A DNA stretch of 64,000 nt. Source: Cherax quadricarinatus (lineage: Eukaryota > Arthropoda > Malacostraca > Decapoda > Parastacidae). A program made the translations under genes and the position numbers. Each line of letters opens with the position of its first letter. Position 1 is the stretch's first letter. Below are positions 10,203-21,550 of the stretch, one piece after another. The stretch is from assembly GCF_038502225.1 (NCBI RefSeq), contig NC_091346.1:11087862-11151861 (forward strand). Reading direction: 5' to 3'. The notes beneath the pieces were generated by a model. That model saw only the letters and a program-made list of their open reading frames with translations, made no database searches and had not been told where the DNA came from.

Positions 10203-13200
10203 TGTTAATACCTACACTGTGTTAAGACCCACACTGTGTTAAGACCCACACTGTGTTAAGACCCACACTGTGTTAAGACCCACACTGTGTTAAGACCCAC
10301 ACTGTGTTAAGACCCACACTGTGTTAAGACCCACACTGTGTTAAGACCCACACTGTGTTAAGACCCACACTGTGTTAAGACTTACACTGCCTGTGTTAAT
10401 ACCTACACTGTCTGTGTTAAGACATACACTGTGTTAAGACCTACACTGTGTTAAGACCCACACTGTGTTAAGACCCACACTGTGTTAAGACCCACACTGT
10501 GTTAAGACTTACACTGCCTGTGTTAATACCTACACTGTGTTAAGACATACACTGTGTTAAGACCTACACTGTGTTAAGACCCACACTGTGTTAAGACCCA
10601 CACTGTGTTAAGACCCACACTGTGTTAAGACCCACACTGTGTTAAGACCCACACTGTGTTAAGACCTACACTGTGTTAAGACCCACACTGTGTTAATACC
10701 TACACTGTCTGTGTTAAGACCTACACTGTGTTAAGACCCACACTGTGTTAAGACCCATAGTATTAAGACCCACACTGTGTTAAGAGCCACACTGTGTTAA
10801 GACCCCACACTGTGTTAAAACCCACACTGTGTTAAGACCTACACAGTGTTAAGACCCCACACTGTGTTAATACCTACACTGTCTGTGTTAAGACCTACAC
10901 TGTGTTAAGACCCACACTGTGTTAAGACCCATAGTATTAAGACCCACACTGTGTTAAGAGCCACACTGTGTTAAGACCCCACACTGTGTTAAAACCCACA
11001 CTGTGTTAAGACCTACACAGTGTTAAGACCCACACTGTGTTAATACCTACACTGTCTGTGTTAAGACCTACACTGTGTTAAGACCCACACTGTGTTAAGA
11101 CCCACACTGTGTTAAGACCTACACTGTGTTAAGACCCAAACTGTGTTAAGAGCCACACTGTGTTAAGACCCACACTGTGTTAAGACCCACACTGTGTTAA
11201 GACCTACACTGTGTTAAGACCCACACTGTGTTAAGACCCACACTGTGTTAAGACCCACACTGTGTTAAGACCCACACTGTGTTAAGACCCACACTGTGTT
11301 AAGACCCACACTGTGTTAAAACCCACACTGTGTTAAGACCTACACTGCCTGTGTTAATACCTACACTGTCTGTGTTAAGACAAACACTGTGTTAAGACTT
11401 ACACTGTGTTAAGACCTACACTGTGTTAAGACCCACACTGTGTTAAGACCCACACTGTGTTAAGACCCACACTGTGTTAAGACCCACACTGTGTTAAGAC
11501 CCACACTGTGTTAAGACCCACACTGTGTTAAAACCCACACTGTGTTAAGACCTACACTGCCTGTGTTAATACCTACACTGTCTGTGTTAAGACAAACACT
11601 GTGTTAAGACCTACACTGTGTTAAGACCCACACTGTGTAAAGACCCACACTGTGTTAAGACCCACACTGTGTTAAGACCCACACTGTGTTAAGACTTACA
11701 CTGCCTGTGTTAATACCTACACTGTGTTAAGACATACACTGTGTTAAGACCTACACTGTGTTAAGACCCACACTGTGTTAAGACCCACACTGTGTCAAGA
11801 CCCACACTGTGTTAAGACCCACACTGTGTTAAGACCTACTCTGTGTTAAGACCCACACTGTGTTAATACCTACACTGTCTGTGTTAAGACCTACACTGTG
11901 TTAAGACCCACACTGTGTTAAGACCCATAGTGTTAAGACCCACACTGTGTTAAGAGCCACACTGTGTTAAGACCCCACACTGTGTTAAGACCCACACTGT
12001 GTTAAGACCTACACAGTGTTAAGACCCACACTGTGTTAATACCTACACTGTCTGTGTTAAGACCTACACTGTGTTCAGACCCACACTGTGTTAAGACCCA
12101 CACTGTGTTAAGACCCACACTGTGTTAAGACCCAAACTGTGTTAAGAGCCACACTGTGTTAAAACCCACACTGTGTTAAGACCCACACTGTGTTAAGACC
12201 TACACTGTGTTAAGACCTACACTGTGTTAAGACCCACACTGTGTTACGACCCACACTGTGTTAAGAGCCACACTGTGTTAAGACCCGCACTGTGTTAAGA
12301 CCCGCACTGTGTTAAGACCTACACTGTGTTAAGAGCCACACTGTGTTAACAGCCACACTGTGTTAACAGCCACACTGTGTTAACAGCCACACTGTGTTAA
12401 GACCCACACTGTGTTAAGACCTACAATGTGTTGAGATCTACACTGTGTTAAGACCCACACTGTGTTAAGACCCACACTGTGTTAAAACCCACACTGTGTT
12501 AAGACCCACACTGTGTTAAGAGCCACACTGTGTTAAGACCCACACTGTGTTAAGACCTACACTGTGTTAAGACTTGCACTGTGTTAAAACTCACAATGTG
12601 TTAAGACCTACACTGTGTTAAGACCCACACTGTGTTAAGACCTACAATGTGTTGAGACCCACACTGTGTTAAGACCCACACTGTGTTAAGACCCACACTG
12701 TGTTAAGACCTACACTGTGTTAAGACCCACACTGTGTTAATACCTACACTGTGTTAAGACCTACACTGTGTTAAGACCCACACTGTGTTAAGACCCATAG
12801 TGTTAAGACCCACACTGTGTTAAGAGCCACACTGTGTTAAGACCCCACACTGTGTTAAGACCTACACTGTGTTAAGACACACACTGTGTTAAGACCCACA
12901 CTGTGTTGAGACCCACACTGTGTTAAGAGCCACACTGTGTTAAGACCCGCACTGTGTTAAGACCCGCACTGTGTTAAGACCCACACTGTGTTAATACCTA
13001 CACTGTCTGTGTTAAGACCTACACTGTGTTAAGACCCACACTGTGTTAAGACCCACACTGTGTTAAGACCCACACTGTGTTAAGACCCACACTGTGTTAA
13101 GACCCACACTGTGTTGAGACCCACACTGTGTTAAGAGCCACACTGTGTTATGACCCGCACTGTGTTAAGACCCGCACTGTGTTAAGACCCACAATGTGTT

Positions 13201-15330
13201 AAGACCCGCACTGTGTTAAGACCTACACTGTGTTAATAGCCACACTGTGTTAAGAGCCACACTGAGTTAACAGCCACGCTGTGTTAAGAGCCACACTGTG
13301 TTAAGACCCACACTGTCTTAAGACCCACAATGTGTTGAGACCTACACTGTGTTAAGACCTACACTGTGTTAAGACCTGCACTGTGTTAAGACCCGCACTG
13401 TGTTAAGAGCCACACTGTGTTAAGACCTACACTGTGTTAAGACCCACACTGTGTTAAAACCCACACTGTGTTAAGACCCACACTGTGTTAAGACCCACAC
13501 TGTGTTAAGACCCACACTGTGTTAAGACCTACACTGTGTTAAGACACACACTGTGTTAAGACCCACACTGTGTTAAGACTTGCACTGTGTTAAAACTCAC
13601 AATGTGTTAAGACCTACACTGTGTTAAGACCCACACTGTGTTAAGACCTACAATGTGTTGAGACCCACACTGTGTTAAGACCCACACTGTGTTAAGACCC
13701 ACACTGTGTTAAGACCTACACTGTGTTAAGACCCACACTGTGTTAATACCTACACTGTCTGTGTTAAGACCTACACTGTGTTAAGACCCACACTGTGTTA
13801 ATACCCATAGTGTTAAGACCCACACTGTGTTAAGAGCCACACTGTGTTAAGACCCCACAATGTGTTAAGACCCACACTGTGTTAAGACCTACACTGTGTT
13901 AAGACCCACACTGTGTTAAGACCCACACTGTGTTGAGACCCACACTGTGTTAAGAGCCACACTGTGTTAAGACCCGCACTGTGTTAAGACCCGCATTGTG
14001 TTAAGACCCACACTGTGTTAATACCTACACTGTCTGTGTTAAGACCTACACTGTGTTATGACCCACACTGTGTTAAGACCCCACACTGTGTTAAGACCCA
14101 CACTGTGTTAAGACCCACACTGTGTTAAGACCCACACTGTGTTAAGACCCACACTGTGTTGAGACCCACACTGTGTTAAGAGCCACACTGTGTTAAGACC
14201 CGCACTGTGTTAAGACCCGCACTGTGTTATGACCCACAATGTGTTAATACCTACACTGTCTGTGTTAAGACCTACACTGTGTTAAGACCCACACTGTGTT
14301 AAGACCCACACTGTGTTAAGACCCACACAGTGTTAAGACCCACACTGTGTTAAGAGCCACACTGTGTTAAGACCCACACTGTGTTAAGAGCCACACTGTG
14401 TTAAGACCCACACTGTGTTGAGACCCACACTGTGTTAAGAGCCACACTGTGTTAAGACCCGCACTGTGTTAAGACCCGCACTGTGTTAAGACCTACACTG
14501 TGTTAAGAGCCACACTGTGTTAACAGCCACACTGTGTTAACAGCCACACTGTGTTAAGAGCCACACTGTGTTAAGACCCACACTGTCTTAAGACCCACAA
14601 TGTGTTGAGACCTACACTGTGTTAAGACCTACACTGTGTTAAGACCTACACTGTGTTAAGACCCGCACTGTGTTAAGACCCGCACTGTGTTAAGAGCCAC
14701 ACTGTGTTAAGACCCACACTGTGTTAAAACCCACACTGTGTTAAGACCCACACTGTGTTAAGAGCCACACTGTGTTAACACCCACACTGTGTTAAGACCT
14801 ACACTGTGTTAAGACCCACTCTGTGTTAAGACCTACACTGTGTTAAGACCCACACTGTGTTAAGAGCCACTATGTGTTAAGACCTACACTGTGTTAAGAC
14901 CCACACTGTGTTAAGACCCACACTGTGTTAAAACCCACACTGTGTTAAGACCCCCACTGTGTTAAGAGCCACACTGTGCTAAGACCCACACTGTGTTAAG
15001 ACCTACACTGTGTGAAGACCCACACTGTGTTAAGACTTGCTCTGTGTTAAGACTTGCACTGTGTTAAAACTCACAATGTGTTGAGATCTACACTGTGTTA
15101 AGACCCACACTGTGTTAAGACCTACAATGTGTTGAGACCCACACTGTGTTAAGACCTACACTGTGTTAAGACTTGCACTGTGTTAAAACTCACAATGTGT
15201 TAAGACCTACACTGTGTTAAGACTTGCACTGTGCTAAAACTCACAATGTGTTAAGACGCACACTGTGTTAAGACCCGCACTGTGTTAAGACCTACACTGT
15301 GTTAAGACCCACACTGTGTTAAGACCTTCA
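10203..15330. repeat. 17-bp tandem satellite array, about 300 copies
   Basis: The unit is AAGACCCACACTGTGTT with variants (ACCTACACTG, AGCCACACTG, ACCCGCACTG). A longer variant has an inserted CTGT/GCCTGT step. Recognisable blocks of variants recur: a CCCATAGT(ATT)AAG block at about 10755, 10930, 11925, 12795 and 13808; an AACAGCCACACTG run at about 12340 and 14520; an ACTTGCACTGTG block at about 12570, 13587, 15047 and 15170. This implies higher-order organisation of roughly 1-2 kb. Nothing coding is supported inside. Confidence 0.97.
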
Positions 15331-16672
15331 CTAGAATTTCCCTAATATTGGCAATCAAGTCTCTGTCCCAGACTTCTGCTTGGCTAATTTCATAGGACTG
15401 AGAAATTAGCTGGGTGGGCTGAACTGAAATGATCTGACTGTGAGTCAGGTAGGTGGTGATGGTTGCTGATACGACGTTTTCCAGAGCATAGTTCTAGCTA
15501 CTCAGACAACTTATGTTCCGAATAGGGAAATCAGATTAAACAAAAAAATGACCCTAAATGGATAAATAATAGATTAAAAAATTTCATTAGTCAAAAGAGA
15601 GGCATATATAGGCGAATTAAAAGAGGAGAGAGGCAACTAAGAAACCAGTGTATTCAGTTAGAGAAATAAAAAAAGAGAATAAGAAAAGCAAAGAGAGATT
15701 ATGAGGTTAAAGTTGCAAGGGAATCGAAAACTAACCCAAAAGGATAAATATATACAAAAGTTTGATTAGGGACAAGATAGGCCCACTCAAAAGTTACTCG
15801 GGTCAGCTCACAGACAGTGATAAGGAAATATGCAGAATTTTTAACACATACTTCCTCTCAGTTTTTACACAGGAAGATTCTAGCGATATTCCAGAAACAA
15901 TAAATTATGTAGAACAGAACTATAATCAACTATGCACAATTAAGGTCACAAGTGACAGGGTCCCTAGACAAATAGATGAAAAAAAAACTAACAAATCCCC
16001 GGCCCTGATGAACTGTTGATAAGGGTTCTGAAGGAATGTAAAGAGGAGCATAGCAAACCTTTGGTTAATCTTTTCAACATATCACTACAAACTGGCATAG
16101 TGCCAGATAAGCGGAAAAATGGCAAATGTAATACCTATTTACATGGCAGGTGACAGGTCCTTGGCTTCGAACTATAATCCAATAAACCTAACCTACATAG
16201 TGGGAAAATTTATGGAATCAATAGCTGCTGAGGCAGTTCGTAGCCATCTTGAAAGGCATAAATTGATTAATGAATCTCATCACGGTTTTACAAAAGGCAG
16301 TTCCTATTGAGGAAAATTAAGGCACACGGAATAGAAGGAGAAATTGTTTCCTGGACAGAGGCATGGTTGACAGATAGGCAGCAGAGAGTTTGTATAAATG
16401 GGGAGAAATCAAAGTGGGAAAACGTCACGAACGGTGTTCCACAGGGGTCAGAATTGGGCCCCTTGTTGTTCACAATCTACATAAATGACATAGATGAGGG
16501 TATAAATTGGGACATAAGCAAGTTTGCGGATGACACCAAAATAGGCCGTCGAATTTATCCTGACGAGGACATTAGAGCACTCCAGGAAGATTTGAATAGA
16601 CTGAAGCAGTGGTCAGAGAAGTGGTATATGCAGTTTACACAAATAACCCGCACATAAAAGAGAGAAGCTTAC

Positions 16673-16710
16673 GACGACGTTTCGGTCCGACTTGGACCAT
16701 TTACAAAGTC
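16673..16710 (-). ncRNA. Degenerate hammerhead-like relic, left arm
   Basis: On the minus strand: helix I GAC, a core reading TTTGTAAAT instead of CTGATGA, helix II GGTCC/GGACC, GAAA, ACGT, C, then helix I GTC. The stems pair but the catalytic core does not match, so activity is not expected. It is a structural relative of the intact motifs elsewhere in the window. Confidence 0.45.
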
Positions 16711-17033
16711 ACACTAACCAGAAGTGGAGCAGGACGGCTATATACAGGCAGGAAGAGGTGGTGGTAGTAGTAGTAGTAGTACAAGAATGGTATGTAATAC
16801 CGACAAGATGAAATTAAGACACATGCGCAACACCCGAACATCCCTATCGTAGACGTTTCGCCATCCAGTAGCTGGCTGGATGGCGAAACGTCTACGATAG
16901 GGATGTTCGGGTGTTGTGCATGTGTCTTAATTTCATCTTGTCGGTATTACATACCATTCTTGTACTACTACTACTACTACCACCACCTCTTCCTGCCTAT
17001 ACATAGCCGTCCTGCTCCACTTCTGGTTAGTGT

Positions 17034-17071
17034 GACTTTGTCAATGGTCCAAGTCGGACCGAAACGTCGTC
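17034..17071 (+). ncRNA. Degenerate hammerhead-like relic, right arm
   Basis: Mirror of the left-arm relic: GAC, core TTTGTCAAT, helix II GGTCC/GGACC, GAAA, ACGTC, GTC. Helices I and II are intact and the core is lost. Confidence 0.45.
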
Positions 17072-18000
17072 ATAAGCTTCTCTCTTTTATGTGCGGGTTA
17101 TTTGTGTATCGTTCCAGTCACGGTATTGTGCCTTTTTTTGTTACATATGCAGTTTAATAGAGACAAATGCTAACTAAGGTTTAAATATTCCACAGGAATG
17201 TTTAAACCATGCCACATGTAAACTAAATAATGTAGATGTTAACATTACTGATTGCAAAAAGGATTTGGGAGTTCTAGTTAGAAGTAATCTAGAAGCAAGA
17301 CAACATTACATAAGTGTTTGCAATAAAGCGAACAGAATCCTTGGCTTCATATCAAGAAGTATAAATATATCTTTGGTTTTGTATCATTTAGGTTATGCTA
17401 CACAGTTTTGGTCACCGTATTACAGAATGGATATATATGCTCTGGGAAAACATACAAAGGAGGATGACAAAGTTGATCCCATACATAAGAAATCTTTCGA
17501 ATGTGGATAGACTGAGGGTCATGATCTGCACTCTCTAGAAACGTGTAGAATTAGGGGGAAGGGGGGTTATGATTGAGGTGCACAAATGGAAAACAGGAAT
17601 AAATAAAGGAAATGTAAATAGCGTACTACAAATATCTAACCAAGACAGGATTCGCAGCAATAGTTTTAAGTTGGAAAAATTCAGATTCAGGAAGGATATA
17701 GGAAAGCACTGGTTTGGTAAAAGAGTTGTGAATGAGTGGAACAAACTCTCGAGTACAGTTATGGAAGCTAAAACGTTGTGCAGTTTTAAAAATAGGTTAG
17801 ATGAATACATGAGTGGGTGTGGGTGGGTGTGAATTGGACCTGACTAGCTTGTGCTAATATTTCTGATGCCGTGCTCTTTCCTTAAGTGGATGTGACCTGA
17901 CCTGACTAGTTGAGTCATTGGCTTAAGGCAGTGAGAGACTTGGACCTGCCTTGCATGGGCCAGTAGACCTGCTGCAGTATTCCTTCTTTCTTATGTTCTT

Positions 18001-18020
18001 AAGACCCACACTGTGTTAAG
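18001..18020. repeat. Single left-over unit of the 17-bp satellite
   Basis: AAGACCCACACTGTGTTAAG follows the CR1 3' tail directly and matches the consensus unit. It is the far edge of the array that the CR1 split. Confidence 0.9.
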
Positions 18021-18740
18021 AAGTACAAAAGGAACAAAGGACCATACAGGATATTGCAAGAAACCCAAAATATTTCTATTCCTACGCAAAATCAAAGCTA
18101 AGAACTACCTGTAGAATTGCACCATTACTGACTACGGACAGGAAATGAGTGAAATCCTAAAAGAACAGTATGAGTCGATGTTCAGCAGCCCACTAAATGA
18201 CAGCAAGGTAGAAAATGCAGAAATATTTTTCACTCCAGCAGAAGGCCGCACAGACCAACTAACTGACATTAGTACAAATCCCATAGATTTCGAAAAAGAA
18301 ATGGACAACATGCCCACTCACTCAGCACCTGGACCAGATTCATGGAATGCTCTGTTTATAAAGAAGTGTAAAGTACTATTAACACGAGCCCTCGGTATTC
18401 TTTGGAGAAAGAGCTTAGATCTAGGTGAAATACCGGAGGCCTTAAAGAGTGCAGACATAGCTCCTTTGCATAAGGGAGGTAGTAGAGCACTAGCTAAAAA
18501 TTGCAGACCAGTAGCCCTAACCTCTCACATCATAAAAATCTTCGAAAGAGTGATGAGACGGCAGGTTACAAATTTCATGGACCAGCACAACCAACATAAC
18601 CCGAACCAGCATGGTTTTAGAGCAGGACGATCATGCCTGTCACAGCTGCTTAACCATTATGACAGAATTTCAGAGGCATTGGAAAACGACCAAAATGCAG
18701 ATGTGATTTACACAGATTTTGCAAAGGCGTTTGACAAATG
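18021..18740 (+). pseudogene. LINE 'C' ORF2 fragment (RT fingers/palm)
   Basis: The frame 18145-18771 (208 codons) reads SAPGPDSWNALFIKKCK, then ADIAPLHKGGSRALAKNCRP, LTSHIIKIFERVMRRQ, NQHGFRAGRSCLSQLL and DVIYTDFAKAFDKCD. This is the RT region from domain 0 to motif A, with the first catalytic aspartate in YTDFAKAFD. It stops where a short repeat begins (18741). Upstream, 18025-18145 is the conserved linker IQDIARNPKYFYSYAKSKL. The same family is on the minus strand at 36935-37610 and 47755-49480. Confidence 0.85.
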
Positions 18741-18835
18741 CGATCAGACTCTGATCCACCACGAGGCCTGATCTCAGACCGGGCCGCGGGGGCGTTGACC
18801 CCCGAAACCCTCTCCAGGTAAACTTCAGATATACC
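18741..18835 (+). repeat. Short dispersed repeat fragment (GGGGCGTTGACCCCCG)
   Basis: A GC-rich block with CGGGCCGCGGGGGCGTTGACC breaks off the LINE C frame and precedes LINE E. It looks like a SINE piece. I have no second copy in this window to define its ends. Confidence 0.35.
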
Positions 18836-20200
18836 CTCCCTACTCTTCATAAAGTCTCCTTGTTGAACTGCGATCCAGCTCTCCGTCTTAGTCATAATTC
18901 TGTCAGTAATAACTCTACCATTCACTTTACTAGTTATACAAATGGACTTATTCCTTTATAATTCTTACTCTCTCTCTCTTGTCACCTTTGCTTTATACAA
19001 AGGAACTACACATGTTCTCTGCCAGTCCCTAGGTACTCCACCCTCTTTCATTTATTTGAATAAAATCACCAACCACCCCAAAACTATATCCCAACTTGCT
19101 TTTAACATTTCTCTCTTTATCCCATCAATTCCAGCTGCTTTCCCAATCTTATTTTGTACAAACCCTCACTCGCCTCCCACACACTCATAACTAGCGCTTC
19201 CTCGCTATTTCCCTTTCTTCATCAAAATTTAACAGTGTCTCAAATTATTCTCTCCCTCTTCCCAATACATCCAATTTCCCATCTTATAACTCTAATCTTC
19301 TGTTTTTAATTGTCAAATTAATTCGTTTCATAGACTTTCTCAACCTATAAATCTCTAAATCCTTTTCTGGCTAATTTCAGCAAATATAAATTTCAACAGC
19401 TCACCCATTCTCTCATTTGCTCTTCTTTTACATTCTCTTATCACTCTGTTAGCCTCTCTTATACTCTCCATATAATTCGCTCTCATTATATTATTTCTAC
19501 TTTGTAAAAACCTCTTATATCTTAACTTTTTCTCTCTTAACGCAGTTTTTATCTCATCAAACAATTGCCCCATTGTACTGTATCCACAAATTTCTCTTAC
19601 TCTAACGCTTAAATTTTCAAATTTACACTGTTCCTCTTCAACCTTTGTACCAATAGTTGCTTATATCTTACCCCATCTACCTCCTTCTTTAATTTATAAA
19701 CTTTAACCTCCTACTCGCTGATGTTATTCTCTTGTACCTCATCATCCTATTACTCTTTAGCTACAACTACACTTCCAGAAGTCTACCCATCAACCTATTA
19801 TCCACCAACATGTAAACTAACGAACTATTGTCATTACGCCCTATATAATATCTCGTAAACTTATTTATCTTTTTTTAAAGGTGTGTTACCTATTGCTAAA
19901 CCTCTTTCTATATAAAGTTCAATCAATAAACCCACTGTCTTTTACCCTTGACACCCCAGTCATTTTTACTGCATCCTCAACAACCGTTTCTCCCACTATA
20001 ATATTTAATTCTCCTCCCAGAATTACTCTCACTTTTCTCAAAACTCACTAAACACTCGCTTAACAACTTCCAGAATTTCTTTCCTATACATTCCTCTCTT
20101 TTCCAGGTACATAAACACTTAGTATAACACATTTTTCCATTCCGATCTTTATTTTTATCCATCTAATCCTTGAATACACACATTTACATTTACTCTTTTC
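18836..20200 (-). mobile_element. Decayed RTE-like LINE 'E' fragment
   Basis: The minus-strand frame 19573-19355 reads KKLRYKRFLQSRNNIMRANY and RVIRECKRRANERMGELLKF. It parallels RFLQSRSVIRRAEYIES and TVVRECKRRADDRVGEALSR of the better copy at 43640-47317. Text towards 18840 corresponds to the RT fingers, and towards 20200 to the endonuclease. Stops are frequent throughout. Confidence 0.75.
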
Positions 20201-20204
20201 TTGC

Positions 20205-20503
20205 AATAACTGAGGTCAGTGGTCACGAGAGGTCATATCTGACCTGAGCTGTTATGGAGCATCATATCTTGTCGCTGTAGTGTCTTAGGGTCTGAGTTCA
20301 AGGTGTTGAAGGAGAGGGTTCTACCTCTCAAGGAGGAAAATGAGAAGCTGAAAATTCGCCTGGAACAGTATGGCAGTGAATGTGAGGTGGTTGAGGTTAG
20401 TGAAGAGAAACCAGCAGTGAGGAGCAGAGTGGTACAGGTTTCCAGTAAAGGAAGAAATTCAAAGTAAGGAAGGTTAAAATAGAAGATTTGAGGGTAGGAA
20501 ATG
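20205..20503 (+). mobile_element. 5' end of a CR1 B copy (5' UTR and ORF1 start), cut by CR1 A
   Basis: GTCAGTGGTCACG and the following 80 bp match the reverse complement of 61680-61740, the leader of the intact B. The next part resembles ORF1 residues 8-109 (LKEENEKLKIRLE-like heptads, then RKVKIEDLRVGN). Homology stops at about 20503, where the CR1 A leader starts. Confidence 0.65.
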
Positions 20504-20570
20504 GCTAGTGGTGACGTGTACTTAGCTCTGTGAAGACCTGTTTGTGTGCTCTCTGTGAATCTGTACCAGG

Positions 20571-21536
20571 ATGCCCTCTCTTGAGCAACTTTACCAGCAG
20601 CTGAGAGAAGAGCTCAGAGTTGCTAAGATGGAGATACGGCGATTAACGGAGGAGAACAAGAGGATTCGTAGTAATCCTTCTGTTGTGAGTCCCCAGGTTA
20701 AGAGGGGAGCTTGGTCAGTGGCCGGGCAACATGGAACCAAGCTGAAGATCAAGAAAACGGTTGGAGAGGCAGAAACAACGAGAAACCAGAAGACTACCGT
20801 GGAAACTTCCAACTCATTCTCGGTGCTACCTGACGAATGTGAGTGTTCTACTGGGAATGCCACAACGAGCACCAAAGAAGCATTGGCAGACGTGAGTAAG
20901 ACATCCCTAGAAACCCCAACGAAGACCATCGAGAACGTCTTGACGAATTCTACAAGTGGTGTAATGCTACCTGGCGAATGTGAGTCGACTACTCGGAGCA
21001 TCACGACGGACGACGCCAAGGAAGGTAAAAACATTGTTGTTGTTGGGGATAGCCAGATTAGGTACATGGATAGGGCATTCTGCTTGAAGGATAGGAGTAG
21101 GAGGCAGAGAGTGTGTTTTCCTGGGGCTGGGATGAAGGATATTGTTAGCCGTCTGGATGACATCATGAGAGGTAATGGGAGCAATCCTATTATCTGTCTC
21201 AGTGCTGGAGGCAACGATGTTGGCAGACGTAGGAGTGAGGACCTGATTAGCAGGTATAGGTCAGCAATAGAGATAATTAGGAGGAAGGGTGGGAAACCTG
21301 TCATATGTGGCATTTTGCCAAGGAGAGGAGTTGGAAATGAATGGTTGTCCAGAGCAATTGGTGTCAATTGCTGGCTAGACAAATACTGTAAGGAAAATGC
21401 GGTAACATTCATTGACAACTGGGACCTCTTCTATGGCAGAAATGACATGTATGCCAGGGATGGGGTTCACTTATCTAGGTGTGGGGTGGGAGCACTGGCC
21501 AACGCAGTGGAGGGAGCTGTTAGGTCTTTAAACTAG
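20571..21536 (+). CDS. CR1 A ORF1 protein with SGNH-hydrolase (esterase) domain
   Basis: This 321-residue protein has an N-terminal heptad-rich coiled coil (residues 4-33), a charged low-complexity linker (about 40-153) and an SGNH domain (about 154-320). Visible blocks are VVVGDSQIRYMD (nucleophile serine in GDS, 159-161), CLSAGGNDVG (GGND, 213-216) and ARDGVHLS (D297 and H300). CR1/L2-type ORF1 esterase domains are known; ORF1 proteins bind RNA and assist retrotransposition, but the esterase's role is unsettled. The linker contains a repeated LPxECE segment (near residues 86 and 133), whereas copy 2 has only one. The stop lies 14 nt before the ORF2 ATG. The first ATG after the leader fits both copies. 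Confidence 0.92.
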   Translation: MPSLEQLYQQLREELRVAKMEIRRLTEENKRIRSNPSVVSPQVKRGAWSVAGQHGTKLKIKKTVGEAETTRNQKTTVETSNSFSVLPDECECSTGNATTSTKEALADVSKTSLETPTKTIENVLTNSTSGVMLPGECESTTRSITTDDAKEGKNIVVVGDSQIRYMDRAFCLKDRSRRQRVCFPGAGMKDIVSRLDDIMRGNGSNPIICLSAGGNDVGRRRSEDLISRYRSAIEIIRRKGGKPVICGILPRRGVGNEWLSRAIGVNCWLDKYCKENAVTFIDNWDLFYGRNDMYARDGVHLSRCGVGALANAVEGAVRSLN

Positions 21537-21550
21537 GAATAGTTAGTGGT

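Larger units (their letters stand above)
16638..17144. mobile_element. Foldback (palindromic) element with 12-bp target-site duplication
   Basis: The left arm, about 16638-16868, is the near-exact reverse complement of about 16876-17106. The right end has a 38-bp single-copy extension with a T7 run. ATATGCAGTTTA occurs at 16626-16637 and again at 17145-17156, flanking the element and lying in the host CR1 ORF2, so this is a real insertion. The ends (AATAACCCGCACATA) match those of the Penelope-like element at 33204-35012. Each arm contains a hammerhead-like stem with ACGT but a degenerate core. Confidence 0.9.
15540..17832 (+). pseudogene. CR1 B ORF2 relic (reverse transcriptase)
   Basis: Pieces align in order with the intact B protein: RDKIGPLKSYSGQLTDSDKE (15765-15825), MANVIPIY and SNYNPINLTYIVGKFMESI (16119-16230), a deletion where the SKAFD region should be (after 16300), NGVPQGSELGPLLFTIYIND (16430-16490), KFADDTKIGRRI (16520-16555), and after the palindrome the C-terminal RFRKDIGKHWFGKRVVNEWN (17680-17745). 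Frame changes and the palindrome insertion abolish function. Confidence 0.85.
15331..18000 (+). mobile_element. 5'-truncated CR1 'B' inserted in the 17-bp satellite
   Basis: The copy begins in the post-endonuclease linker (…SVPDFxLAxFIGL at 15345-15390) and ends in the family 3' tail TTCTTATGTTCTT at 17988-18000. Satellite flanks it on the left, and a single satellite unit follows at 18001-18020, so the CR1 landed inside the array. ORF2 is broken by many indels. A 507-bp palindrome with a 12-bp target repeat is inserted at 16638-17144. Confidence 0.9.

Noticed and set aside
10203..15330. CRISPR-like regular repeats
   Set aside because: Units abut without unique spacers, the period is 17 bp, and the genome context is eukaryotic; it is a satellite.
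16638..17144. DNA transposon with terminal inverted repeats
   Set aside because: The arms meet at the centre without a transposase, the right end has an unmatched 38-bp extension and T run, and the ends match a Penelope-like element.
20591..21418. 275-codon minus-strand frame, and similar ones opposite CR1 genes (27322-27918, 60863-61237)
   Set aside because: Shadow frames antisense to SGNH ORF1; the low stop content follows from the codon use of the real strand.
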